Shown piece after piece: positions 35,960 to 48,025 of a stretch of DNA of 64,000 nucleotides (positions are counted from its first letter, which is position 1; each line of letters opens with the position of its first letter). Below the pieces are notes generated by a model. It did not search any database, was not told the origin of the DNA, and saw nothing but the letters and a program-made list of their open reading frames with translations. The translations under genes were made by a program, and so were the position numbers. Origin of the DNA: Epiperipatus broadwayi (taxonomy: Eukaryota; Onychophora; Udeonychophora; Euonychophora; Peripatidae); the NCBI GenBank assembly GCA_028023455.1, contig JAQFVV010006272.1, forward strand, positions 2,461,127 to 2,525,126, given 5' to 3'.

Positions 35960-36190
35960 TTAGTAGATTGGGAAACCTAGGTATCTTTGGGGTTTTGCAG
36001 AAAAGGGAGAGTTAATTTGTTTACCAGACATTATCTTCCAGATGGAAGATTTGTTAAAATTTATTTGTAGGCCAAGTTTCGCTATATTTCTGTTTAATAT
36101 GTTCATGAGATGGGGAAGGTATTTAATGGAGGGAAGCACAACCATGATGTCATCTATATATGCAAATACATTGAAGTTTTTATTGAGAGA
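35960..36190 (-). pseudogene. LINE B RT motif C and following palm
   Basis: FAYIDDIMVVL contains the catalytic YIDD box at 36,149-36,160. It is followed by LPHLMNILNRNIAKLGLQIN, FNKSSIW and RYLGFPIY, the post-catalytic block. The frame is open from above the catalytic box down to about 35,960. Confidence 0.88.
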
Positions 36191-36239
36191 GGGAAGGAAA
36201 ATTCCAGGAGGTTTTTTTCTATATCCATCAGAAGAGGGT

Positions 36240-36997
36240 TGATGTATGCTGTGAAGAAAAGGGCACTGAGTGGGGATCCTTGAAGGATCGACTTGTATGG
36301 CTTGAAGCCTGGTGTGATCTTGCCATCAAGAGAGAGAAAAATCTATGTTGTTGAGCAGATTGCTGACCATCTGTACAATCCCGGCTGGAATGTCACATTC
36401 CAACAGAATATCCAGGAGGATATTTATCTGGACTGAATCAAATGCTGCCACAACATCCAGCTGGACAGCAATAGGTTTTGATTTACGATGTCCTCTGATG
36501 TAATTGAACAGTGCAGTTACATTGGACATAGCATGCGAGGTTGATGATCCCTTTTTTCCATATTGGTTTGACAAGATATGGCTAAGAATTTGAGTTTGGA
36601 TTTGATCTTTAATGACTGACTCAATTATCTTGATAAGCAATGGGGTCATGGAAATTGGCCGGATACTGTTACGGTCGTTTAGTGGTTTTGCTTTTTTAAT
36701 AAAAGGCACGAGTGCCACTGGGTAAAAATCTGTTATGTTTCTGTTGCCGGAGGCTAGGTGATCAATCATTTTTTTAATAATTGGCACAGTGAATTGACTG
36801 AGATGTTTGAGAAGGAAATTTGGGATGCCATGAAGGCCAGGATGAACGCCGTCAGGGAGAGATGTTAGCTTCTTTTTGATTTGGATTTCTGTGATGCCAT
36901 GTTCACCGGGGTCACCAGCATCCAACCAGCTGTTTATAGGAGGAGCTCCATCTTTTTGCATTAATAGGCAGAATTGTTTGCTGATGTGCTGCATCAT
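36240..36997 (-). pseudogene. LINE B RT fingers, motifs A and B
   Basis: The 223-codon frame (36,326-36,997) reads ITEIQIKKKLTSLPDG, GIPNFLLKHLSQFTVPII, PVALVPFIKKAKPLND, IRPISMTPLLIKIIESVIK and then QLDVVAAFDSVQINILLD (motif A, catalytic Asp, Ala for the usual Lys). After an indel near 36,325, another frame has LQGSPLSALFFTAYI (36,240-36,284), motif B. Similarity extends slightly upstream of the first Met to about 37,045. Confidence 0.88.
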
Positions 36998-37075
36998 TGG
37001 AAAGCCAATACGATTGATTCCATTAGTATTAATGGATAAAGGGGTGATTTGTTTTTTATTGTATTATTTTTAAAT

Positions 37076-37649
37076 GCACATTGCAATTCAAATGCAAAAT
37101 ATTACAAAATTTTGAAATACGATAAATCATCTTAAACAAATTAGTATATTAAAATTGATAATGCATTTCTTCATTACATTATTTACAACACTCATGTATA
37201 CACTTTATATTATCATTATTATTAAAAATTGACTTTATTTGTATTAAGTATTAATAAAATCTGAATCTATTATATAATCTGTCTTAGTGTTCCAACTACT
37301 CATCCAAAGATATTTCATAATATTAGTGTGAGAAATTAAGTATTAATTTAATAAGAGAATCAAGAATTTTTAAAATAATTTTGCCCACAAATAAAGATAA
37401 ATGCTACATAAAATTCTTTTTTTTTCATGTATTCTAACTCCTTTCAGCAGTCCACTATTGACACAAAGTACATGGAAAAGTTTTTTTATCTGTGTTCCTT
37501 TATGTAGCCTTAAATTTTCCTTCCATTCAGTCTTCAGTTCATACCAACTACCCCTGGGTCCTATTTTATGTGGATTATTTTAATGCGATTTTGAAGTTAT
37601 GCGATTCATGTTTCTTCTTAATATTTTTCATATTTCACTATATTTATTA
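37076..37649. other. A+T-rich noncoding
   Basis: No gene was recognised. Short frames on the plus strand (37,401-37,583) are Ser/Phe-rich without a motif. Confidence 0.45.
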
Positions 37650-38055
37650 GATATCAAGAAATTGAAATTATTAATAACTTATTTTGACTTGAAATACTTT
37701 TTTTTTCAAAAATATAATGTTATATTAGCAGCTAACATGAATATGGGCTGAAGCTATATTTAGAATAAATAACCTACTTATATTAATGAGTAAATAATAA
37801 TAATAGATTTATATTTACATATAAAAATATCACAATAAATATTCAAAAATTTTTAACTTTTAAAATGTATTTTGTTAGGTATAACAGAAATAAATAATGT
37901 AGATTTTTAAAATAAATAATGAATATTTTATTGATTTTATAAATTGAAAATAATATTTTTAATGATAATGTATAATCTTTTTGTTTTGATTGTGATCCTT
38001 ATTTTTTTAATATAGAAACAAAATGTGAACATTTAAAATTTATTTCAGTAGTAAA
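37650..38055 (-). repeat. Third copy of the long-TIR element arm
   Basis: It matches the right arm of the element at 0.8-5.5 kb in the same orientation, from TATTAATAACTTATTTTGACT through ATATAATGTTATATTAGCAG, AATAAATATTCAAAAA and ACAAAATGTGAACATTTAAA to TTTATTTCAGTAGT. It has only one unit of the segment duplicated at 5083-5470. It stops close to where the LINE A scrap begins, so that insertion probably cut it. Confidence 0.8.
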
Positions 38056-38104
38056 AATCAGTTGTCAACAGAAAACCATTAACACTGCACAAGACTGAAA
38101 TTGG

Positions 38105-38255
38105 CACTAGTTGTGTAAATGAGATGGAGCAGAATATGGTAAAAATTAGAGTGGGGAATGGAAAATAAAGTGGCTAACAAGTTTCTCTGGGCATAATTGC
38201 TAAGAGATTCTTGACTTCGTTCAAGAAGAAGCTACATCACATCACATTAATGAAT
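38105..38255 (+). mobile_element. LINE A 3' scrap (plus strand)
   Basis: GAGATGGAGCAGAATATGG, then GGCTAACAAGTTTCTCTGGG, then TGCTAAGAGATTCTTGACT, ending in CATCACATCACA, match the reverse complement of 16,985-17,160. It is a severely 5'-truncated copy of the same family, consisting of the last ~150 bp only. Confidence 0.85.
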
Positions 38256-39491
38256 CTGATTTCTCACCAGTTTACAAACAAACCGCACATTCGAAAATAG
38301 CGTTAATGATTAAAATACGTATGAAAAATGTCAAATTAAATACTGTAGTTAATAAAAAAAAGTAAAAAAAGTTTGTCTTGTACAAATTTTTTTGAAATAT
38401 TTGATATTTTTTATTAGTCATACTTTATTTCCTTATTTTTTTAATGTGAATTTTAAAGTAATTTTTCCTTGTTGCTTTGTTTTTATGCGAATTCTGAAAA
38501 TTACAGACCCTATCCCCCATTTTTCAAGGTAAGTTAGTCTATTTTTGTGCTATTTTTTTAATGCAGGTTTTCTGTGGAATCTATCTACCACATAAAAAGA
38601 GACCCAAGTGTATATTGGAAAAGTTTTTCTCCCTTCATTTTCTTTCATGTATTCTGAAACTTTTATCTGCAACTTCAAATCAGCACAAACTACACTGAAA
38701 AGATATTTCTCTTTTGTTATTTCATGTTTTCTTATAATTCCTTCATAAAAACTTTTCATTTCACACAAAGTGCAATAAATATCTTTTTATCCTGTAATCT
38801 TTTTCCATAATTTTAGTTTTAATAAATGTCATATGGATAATTATTTAACTCACCTTTATATTTTTTTCTTTTATATGGCTTCTTTCATGATTTCTCTAGT
38901 TTCTCATCCTTATATAGATTTGCTCCTCATAATCACAAAAATTAACAGGTTTTCCATTTTTCCTATACTATATTTTCAGAAAGATAGTGTTTTGTAATAT
39001 CCCAAATAGTGATAAAATTCTACATCAAATTCTTAAAACATAATATGATAATAGTATTAAATAAATTTAATAGCTAGTTGCTTAAAATATGGGATTTCTT
39101 TATAAAATAGTTTTATAGCAAGTTCATAAATTTTATTAAAAATCTATACAATAATCTATGCACGATATATATAGTAGCAGAACGTTATGTTACATGGGTT
39201 TGAATTCTTCAATGTTAATATTACTAAAGTTAAAATAACATTTTCTTTAATAGAAAAATAAAGACATGTTCAAATTGTTTTTTTTTTTGGTTATATGTAT
39301 GATTAATGATGTAAAATAGAGATAAAATCCTGCATGGCTATATATGTATTATTTAACAAAATATTTATGTTTGTTAAACTTAAAAAAAAAAATAATAAAT
39401 TTGAAACATTTCTTTTTTATTTATTTAAAAGTTAAAATTTGTCTCTTTTGTAAAATTTATCTTTATCATTAATAACAGAAAGATCTCTAAT
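38256..39491. other. A+T-rich noncoding
   Basis: One minus-strand frame at 38,550-38,768 has mixed composition (CEMKSFYEGIIRKHEITKEK) but no motif I recognise. No paired repeat was seen. Confidence 0.45.
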
Positions 39492-39714
39492 AAGATTATG
39501 GATCACATGATCACATTTCCTATACTAGCACATTAATTGTTGATAAACAGAGCAAAACTCGCCACAAGCCAGAAACTAGTCTGGGGATATTGGATGAGTA
39601 GGCATTAGATAGGGATTTTATGCACAAGCCTTCTGGCATCCATTGATTACTCTGTTTAGCACAGGTGGCAATACTGTATGGAGAGTTTTGCTCTGTTTAT
39701 CAAGATTATGGATC
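39492..39714. mobile_element. Short TIR element with offset direct repeats
   Basis: TTGATAAACAGAGCAAAACTC (39,540-39,560) is perfectly inverted at 39,683-39,703, bounding a 164-bp segment. A 13-bp direct repeat AAGATTATGGATC lies at 39,492-39,504 and 39,702-39,714. The right repeat abuts the TIR, but the left one sits 35 bp outside it, so it is not a simple target duplication. No coding capacity. Confidence 0.75.
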
Positions 39715-41160
39715 TGGTAAATTATTTTTTATATATAAAAACAAAACATTAGATTCATTAAAAAATAATTGGTTTTGTTTATGTGAAGTAGGTCACATAT
39801 TCAGAAAGTATTGGCTGTAAAAATGTGTGTGGCTTTATTGTTTGTACTCTTCTTGTTGATCATCTTCTGTTGCTGCTGACATAAAATTAAGAAAAGAAAA
39901 CCTCTTGTGAAAAAGAAAAAAAATATTCAATCATTGCTGTAAATTAAAAAATTGCTCTTGATTATTGAGCTTATGTTTCATATAGAGATTGAAGAGAATA
40001 AATGTCATATTAGAAGAGTGAATATAAATGGCTAAAGGCTAACCTTTATAGGTACTGACCATATTTTATTCACCAGAGATGGTTACCGTTTGCTCAGAAT
40101 GTGAGTTTTTGCTGAATATATTTCAATTGTATGTTGAGAGGATAAAGAATGAATCCCATGTGCAAGCAGTAACACTATACCTAGTGCTTTATTAGAATCC
40201 AGATAAACAACAAATACAGTAATGTTATAATGTATGTGTGGAGTGATTCGAAATTATATTAATCATGGAAGTGAACATTAAGTCCTGAAATATGCCATTT
40301 ATAAAAAAGTAATTTTTAAGATATATGTACACACATAATCTCCATTTCTCCTATGTCCTTTTTGTCTATGACCATATTTATATATCTACATATCCAAAAA
40401 GTACAGAGAATAAAAAAAACATACATACAGTGAACTAACAAGCTAAAATTATGTTTAAAACTGAGTTGAGAATACAGTATTATTATTATTGTTTGTGGAT
40501 TATTATGATTTTTACTTTATTAATGTTTTGTGAGTTTGTATCAAAAAGATTATATATATATTATATTTGCATTTATGTAATTTTTAAATTATTATTATTG
40601 TTGGTGCAAAAAGCATAATGTTCTGTAGGTGAGTGGACATTAATTGAGACACCATTGTAAATATTCTTATTAAATTATTATTATTTTATTATAATCTCCG
40701 TCTTCTTATTTTAGCACTTTGTCATAATATTCATGATTTATTCCTAGAATGTACATGTAGAATTTATATCACAAATTATCAAATAGAAATTACTAGCTAG
40801 CGTTTCAGTAATTAAGAATCATATGGTAACAGAATGCCATTAGAATAGAAAATGTCTGGTGCTCATTGGTTATACATTTTTCTTACTGTGTGATCTTTTG
40901 GCTAGTCATTTTTAAAGTTAACAAAAATAAATATATAAAATTAGGCTTAGTAAAATAGTAGCTTCTTATAAAAAAATAATATTAATCTAATAAATAGTGC
41001 CTTTGGTTAGGTTATCATAATAAGATAATGTGTATGCAGTGGGTAAAACCAAATACCTAGGAGCCAACCAGGTACATATATGATATGGTGATATATACAT
41101 CTTATGTTAAAAGTCGATCAACAATAATATAGTTTATGAGTGATGATAAACTTGCAATCA
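39715..41160. other. A+T-rich noncoding
   Basis: Contains scattered (ATT)n and (TA)n patches (40,480-40,600). A plus-strand stretch near 40,076-40,185 is open but has no recognisable motif. Confidence 0.45.
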
Positions 41161-41230
41161 GTACAATATATATATATATTGTTAACTCCACCTTAGTACA
41201 ATATATATATATATTGTTAACTCCACCTTA
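41161..41230. repeat. 35-bp tandem duplication containing a (TA)n palindrome
   Basis: GTACAATATATATATATATT followed by GTTAACTCCACCTTA occurs at 41,161 and again at 41,196. The two units are identical, so the duplication is recent. Confidence 0.9.
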
Positions 41231-44200
41231 ACAAAAGAATTATTTCATGGGAAGGTCTCTTGTCTCATTTCATCTTAGATGTATGGGTTTATTTAATTGT
41301 TTTTCACTTGCTTTTTTCTTTCATGATATATCAGTACTGTCTTTTTCTAAAATTATATTATTCATTCATGCCAATGGTTTCCATGTCAAACTCATCAATG
41401 GTAAAATTATCAATAAAGATATCAAAGTTGTCAAGCGTTGTTAGCTGAGAAGTCATCGCACCCACCTTGCAAGCAAGTAGTTGGTGGCATATGAAAAAAA
41501 AAAAGATATCAAAGTTCTTTGATAAAATTTTCTTCCAAAAGCTTGTGATAATTAGTGCATTCTCAGCAGTATATTTCTCAAATGATGTAATATTTAATTA
41601 AACTCAATCTGGATTTAGTAATACAATCCATTTTAAAACGAGCCAAAACTAGATATTTTAGCTCAAGTAATTCAAACAAATGCAAATATATTAAACCAGA
41701 AATTAAGCTTCCAGTGCCCATATTTCATTGATAAGTCCAAGTATTAATCATGTGACACTTTATCAAAATTTGCACATATTCTCTGCTACAAGCACTACAA
41801 CAAATTCTCTTCAACTGAAATTAATTTATACCTTTTAATCTATTAGCTCTCTAAAATAAAAAAATGCTCTTAAAATCTATCCACACTACGATCTATTTTA
41901 TACATCACAAGGAATTTTCAAAAGAATACAATTTGGGTTCTTCTTAATCAAGATATCTAACATTACCAAAATAAACCAAATAATAGATATAAAATGCTAG
42001 ATTGTCTATTGGATTATTACATTTACTTAAATTCATCTATCGCATATTTCAAATTATATATATGTTACAGATTTTTATTTTCATACTATAAAAAAATATT
42101 GTATTGTAAACATCAAATATACTTTTTAAAAATTGCTAATATGTGTTTTCCAATAAAGTCACTAAATATCTTACTTCAATAAGTATAAATTTAAAGCAAA
42201 TACTCTTTATATCAGGGCTGCGTATCATGATTCCTACTTTTGTTATTTACTGTGGTCCTTTTTTCAAAAGATGACATTGAAATAATGGTGAACTTTATTG
42301 AGATCCTTAATTTCCCTTTCAGAAATAAAGATTTATTCAAAACTCTTGATTTTCCTCTCAGGGTACATTTTTATTGTGGCCCATGATTGGGAAGCCAAAT
42401 TGTAACAATAAAATAAGTATTTAGTTATATTTGGCCATCTAATATTTCTTGTAGCCCCATTGACAAGCTGTAATGTTCTGAAAAATATAGCATTTTTTGC
42501 ATGTATGAAAACCAAAATTGTAATAAGGAATATAACAGCATAAACAAACATGAAACTTTACAATAACACAAACATTATACCATACTTCCAAATATATTAA
42601 ATTTATTATTGATTTACCCCAACTTGTAACTACTTACAAATTTCAAGTACCATGCAAGTCAGGATGGATACCAATGGCATAGTTATGCTAATTTGCACCA
42701 TCTGGTTACATTAATTTTACAGATAACATACTAAATTTTACATTATGAGATAAATATTAAATATTGCTAAGAATAATAAAAGAAAATAATAAATATCATA
42801 AATTCATTATGATATTAAAATGAATTAATCTATCATAGATTCTAAATAAAATAAATATTAAAAATAAAATTGATAAATGAAACATAATAAAGCACACACT
42901 AAATTAACAATTAAACAATAAAAAATAAGTAATAGTAAAATAAAGAAATTAATACCTGATGTGCACAGCATTTTTATATTATTTTTTTATATTATTATTT
43001 TTTCATCTACATTAAAATTGATTACTCATAATTCTCCTTGCCAATTTGTACTCCTACTCTTCTATAAAATGACCAAATAAAATGTAATAAAAATTTATCT
43101 TACCTAGAAACAATCTTATAATTCCAACATTAAAATTTACACATATGTAAAAACAATGTTAAATATTTTCAGGATTATATTGTTTTACCTATGCTTATCC
43201 ATTTAATGCAATCCTATGTGTTTACTTATTATTTATAATTTATGCTAAATTGCTGATGTTTTAATTATGACCCTGAACAGGAATTTTATATAATTAACAT
43301 AAATATCCATAAATTCTTTGATGAATTACAAAGATGAATTATTTTTTTTTACCAATCTATATAAAACCAAGTAAAAATATTTGCAGAGTCCTTGCAACAA
43401 AATATATTTGATGGATTTCAAAATGAATTTTTATAAGTATGATTATTATATAAAAAAGAAAAATCTATAAATAATACTTATCTATAAACTTATGAAGATG
43501 CATATTTTTTTTAACTATTTATCTTGAAAACTTATAAATCTTTTAATGCCTGTGTGGATAAAAAAAAATTGATAAATGTTCTATCAATCATCGTTTTTTT
43601 AATGTTATTAATTGAATTGAATATTTTAAAAAAATAAAATTGATATTTATCAAACAAAATATGTGAATTATTGCATATAGAATGCTTTTATTTTTTTTTT
43701 ATTAAATTTTTTTATAAAATAAACAAATTACCAATAAATCATTATTATTGGAATCACTTTGAAAAGTGCATTATAAAAGAAAATATTTGTATAATTTGTT
43801 TTATCAAGTCTGATGTTTTCTTTTCACTGGGGTAGGATATGTGATCCAATAACGAAGCTCCTAATGGCATTGCAAGATGTTTAAAAATAGTTGATTATTT
43901 GAATAAGTGTATCTGAATATTTTATCTTTTGTCTTAAGGGTAAAATCATCCTGAACTGAGTTATAAGATGATATATAAAGATAAACATAAACTTAAGTTA
44001 ATCCATTAATCTCTTAATTTTTTAAAAATATCCAACTCTTTGTGAGATCCTTCCCTTCACTTTTGTCTATTTATTTAGCATTTCATGTTAATTTGTACTC
44101 CAAAATAATAAATAAGTTTTGACTTTTTTAGATTTGGTAGGTAAACTCTTTTGTTATTTAACAGTTCATGATTTTTCTGTATATTTCTTCCTCCATTCTC

Positions 44201-46390
44201 CTTTCCGCCTTCTCCCTTTCCATCAATTAAATATATATATATATATATATTTAGGCATTGAAAAGCACTAATTATAATAAATAAAATCTTCATATTAATA
44301 TTTTCTTTTAAAATAATACTTTATTAAAATAATTATTTTATTTATTTTTAATATTTATTATCAAATTTAATAATCATCTATATTTTGTCTTTTTTAAATG
44401 TTGTTATATGTGCTTATTTTTACATGTATGTACATGAATAGTTAAACACTTTTTATGATCAGGTTGTCTATCCATAAATAAAATAAAATCATAATCTGTT
44501 TTCATTTTTTTTATATATATATGACTATTTTCTCTTTTAACTGCCTATCATTCTAGACTGTGTTATAATATATATTAAAAGTTACCTGTTAAAAGTATAC
44601 TATATGTAATTATTTTAAAATATTTCTACAAATAAATAATGATATATCATTTATACTTAAGTACTTGGTACCAATGTGCTCATCTATCTACAGTCAATTT
44701 TCTCTTTAATTGTTTCTTTAAAACACTATGTCTACATCAAGATTCAATGTATTAAAAGTCTACATTTGTAAATACTTAAAAAATACAATAGAAAAGTAAA
44801 AAGTAAAAATAAAAACATTTTCCCACTACATCCTCTTTTTTTTTTTGAAAATCAATTTAAAATGTATTTTGATTTGAAAAAAAAAAAATGAAAACTTTAC
44901 AATTAGAGAGGTTCATTTAAATTGTTTTTTTTTTTTTTAGTTGTTTTTTTTTAAAAAAATGCAAAATAAATCTCCTTGCATTCATTTAGACCTTGGGTCA
45001 TCTACAATTTGAAAAAAGAAAACTAAGCTGGAGGGAGTTTAGAGTGATTTTTATTGTCCATTTGTGCAGGCAAATTACTTGGTCTGGATAGAGTCGAAAT
45101 TCCCCCCTTTTTTTTTTGTAAAGTAAAAAAAAAACAAAAACTATTATTAGATAGTGCTGGGAAACCAAAGAAAAAAGTTGCATTTTAATTTTTTTGTTTT
45201 GTTTTATTAATTTGTTGTAGTTGTTTTAAAGTTAGTTAGTTTATTTTTATTTGGGTTGTTTATTTGTAATTTGTATTGAATGTAGCTGACAAATAATTAT
45301 AATTAACGGCACTTCTATAATCAACTATATTTCTCTACCTCGCATTAACTTTTTAAAAATCAAATATAAAACAAATTTTAAAATTTTAAAGAAAAAATTC
45401 CAAACCAATTTATCAATTACAAAAAAAGAAGAGGTTATTTGAAATTATCTATATCAATTAATTTTGGAAATCAATACTAGATAGGTAGTATTACAAGAAA
45501 TCAAAATCAACATTGAAAACTTACAATTAACCATACTTCCTCTTTCCCATTCTGTACCCCTTCCTTTTTTTGAAAACCAAATAGGAAATTAAAAAGAAAA
45601 TTTTTTTACTGAAAAGTAAAAAGAGATTTGAGATTACACATTAAATCTATAAATTGTGTCTTTGTAGTATTACTACTCTAAATCATTATTTTTCATATCC
45701 AAAAGTGATCAATTAGTCATCCCAGTATTCTTATATGTCATCAAAACAATGCTTAAAGATTCAACTAAAGAGAAAATCAAATATAGGCAGCTGAATACAT
45801 TGGTATGCAAGTACCTTTCACTAATTAGATTGAAATCTTTATCAACTGAACTTATATGGACACACACAAGTTCAGTCAATAATGATTACATCTAAGTAAT
45901 TGAAACAACTACTGTATAAATCATACATTATTATTCCTTATTTGTACCATTATTATAATTTAAAGTAATAACATATAGTAGTATGTTTTGAAATACAATT
46001 TTGTTGATTTTTTTTTTAACATATAGTTTTATGTTATATGTTTCATAGAATATTTTTAAATATTTAAAAAGGTACTAATTTGGATAAGAAGACATTTTTC
46101 AATTGAATAAAAAATAATCATTGTGTGTATATTATATATTACTATACACAATCAATATATGTCAAAACCAATATAAAAATGTATACTTACATGTGTACAT
46201 ACATATATGTGTACAAATATCACTCACATATACATTATCCAGCTATACCACCTATTTTTTTTTTATAATCTATGGAGCACAACTGGATAATGTATAGAAT
46301 AGACTGTTGTGATTATTTGTTTATATAAATTCCAGTTTAGCATATTATATATATATATATAATATTTAAATACACATATAATGTCTATAT
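41231..46390. other. Long A+T-rich noncoding stretch
   Basis: About 5 kb without a recognised gene. It holds (AT)n at 44,229-44,251, many poly-A/T runs (44,835-44,950, 45,105-45,135) and a C-free strand segment at 45,182-45,285. A small inverted pair around CATTATCCAGCTATA / CTGGATAATGTATAG lies at 46,233-46,300. Confidence 0.5.
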
Positions 46391-46392
46391 TA

Positions 46393-46605
46393 AACTTAAT
46401 GTAATTAGAAAGGACTTGAACTATGCATACACAACATATATATGTTCATAGCCATAATAAAGTCTTTAAAAGAAATATCATACATCTAGTAATATCATTT
46501 CATTACTTTATTTAAACATTCTTGTATTTTAATTAAACGAAATATCAATTGATAATTAATAGTATACATTCAAATTTGAGTCCCTCCTTTTCAAAATTCT
46601 AGGTG
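46393..46605. mobile_element. Possible internally deleted derivative of foldback subfamily A
   Basis: The left end TTAATGTAATTAGAAAGGAC then TTGAAC matches the left end of the element at 48,845-49,500 (TTAATGTAATTTAGAAAGGA then TTTGAAC). The right end CAAATTTGAGTCCCTCC-TTTTC resembles that element's right end (AAATTTGAGTTCAAATCCTTTC). The middle is unrelated. The left-end match is good and the right-end match is weak. Confidence 0.45.
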
Positions 46606-47245
46606 AATTCTAAATATATATATATATATTACAAGAGGTTATGAAGAATAAAAAAAGAATGTTGATAATTAAAAAATAGAGAAACCAATAATAATAACAA
46701 CACGTGAGAAAAAAGTCTGACTGAAGTGTATATTGGGGTTTTTGAACTATGTCTCATGATGATAATATCGAACTACAAGTATGGAATAATATTGACAATG
46801 AATTATGATCTTTTTTATTGCTGGTTTGAAGCGAATTGTTTGACTCCCAGTTATTTTGTCAATAATAAATTCTAAATAATTTCAAACTTTAAATAGTTAA
46901 TACAAAATTGCAGAAAATCTTTGTTATCCGATGTTTAATTCTATTTCAAAATACTCATTTTTTTTAAAAAAAATATCTTCTATAAGATTCCAATAATCGC
47001 ATTGTTTTGTCATGTAGTTTATTTGTTAAGTCATAAAACAATAAAAACCCACTAAAAATTTAATTTTAAAATACAAAATTATTTAAAATGTAATTTAAAA
47101 TTGTATAGTCATACGTATGTATAAATTTGAATTTCAATATCAGTAAAGATGTATTTACGATTAGATTTTTAAAATGACATTGTAAAACAAAAACTACAAG
47201 CCTCTTCCGGAATTAAAAAAAAACCGAAGCAACAACAAAATATCA

Positions 47246-47674
47246 ATGGCTGACTACTTTTGTTGTGGATCTTGGATTGATTTTATAAATGTATGTAAAA
47301 TAAAACCGATTTATACTTTCTCCGAAGTTAAACGTCGATTTGTTTGTAACACTCAAACTTTTAAAACAAATTATTTAATTGTTATATGCTTCATTTGTAT
47401 CTACCACGTTATTTATAATCCAGTTGCACATTTATTTACAGCAGCTAATCTACTAATGTTTATTATTTACTTTTCGGAAAGAAAAGATACTGATTTTAGA
47501 TTGTGGGGTATTAATTTTAAAGTTGCCTGGCAGTGTTTGTTGACTGCGATAAGCACGTTTTCCCTTGTGTGGGCGTTGAATCTGAATATTGGCATTTTTC
47601 AAATTTTTAAATATTCTTCTATCTTTATTCTTATACACAGCATTCTTTGGTACCATCCTCGAATACAAACGTAA
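47246..47674 (+). CDS. PRA1/ARL6IP5-family membrane protein (prenylated Rab acceptor-like)
   Basis: A 142-codon frame with an ATG at 47,246 and stop at 47,672-47,674. The N-terminal SWIDFINVCKIKP resembles the W-x-x-F start of PRA1 proteins. Then VKRRFVCNTQTFKTNYLIV matches the R-x-x-x-N-x-x-x-F/Y-x-x-NY-hydrophobic signature. YNPVA follows, near residues 56-60. Four hydrophobic segments (about residues 43-56, 60-72, 88-103, 110-130) fit the two helical hairpins of the family, and RLWGINFKVAW lies in the loop where PRA1 proteins have a similar basic stretch. PRA1 proteins sit in ER/Golgi membranes and act with prenylated Rab GTPases or in ER shaping; that function is from the family. Length and lack of introns fit either a compact gene or a retrocopy. 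It has no disabling mutation, and AATAAA lies 37 bases past the stop. No obvious poly-A remnant or flanking duplication was seen. Confidence 0.72.
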   Translation: MADYFCCGSWIDFINVCKIKPIYTFSEVKRRFVCNTQTFKTNYLIVICFICIYHVIYNPVAHLFTAANLLMFIIYFSERKDTDFRLWGINFKVAWQCLLTAISTFSLVWALNLNIGIFQIFKYSSIFILIHSILWYHPRIQT

Positions 47675-47710
47675 AAAAGTATCAGCTGTTCTAAAATATA
47701 CAATATAAGT

Positions 47711-47716
47711 AATAAA
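47711..47716 (+). promoter_or_regulatory. Candidate polyadenylation signal AATAAA
   Basis: AATAAA begins 37 bases downstream of the PRA1-like stop codon. In such A+T-rich DNA the hexamer is common, so this is positional support only. Confidence 0.4.
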
Positions 47717-48025
47717 AACTGCTTTATATCTATTTGAAGACTATTTCTGCTTTTTATTTAGGTAAAAAAATAAAACTTGATTATAATTCCAAGATTTAAA
47801 AATATCTAAATCATTTTGTTATGCACAAGATATTAACGATATGTTTTTTAGAAATAGAGAAATATGATTCGCTTTAAAATAGCGCTTGTTTTATATATTG
47901 TGATTTCTTCTGGTTATTCCAAATCATTTCATTGCTGTGTTTTTTAAAGTCTGCTTAAATTTTCTAATGTGTATACAAATCTCAAAACAAAAAATCAGCA
48001 GTGTCACAACATGTCTATATGGTGA

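Larger units (their letters stand above)
34640..37075 (-). mobile_element. LINE family B, 5'-truncated and broken (minus strand)
   Basis: The minus strand carries RT fingers, motif A, motif B, motif C and the C-terminal zinc knuckle in order from 37,060 to 34,914, then a putative 3' UTR with an A/T-rich end near 34,640. Endonuclease and ORF1 are absent, so the copy is truncated at about 37,075. The same family's 3' end is found on the plus strand at 8,560-9,305. This segment is visibly richer in G+C than its flanks, suggesting a younger insertion than LINE A. Confidence 0.88.
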
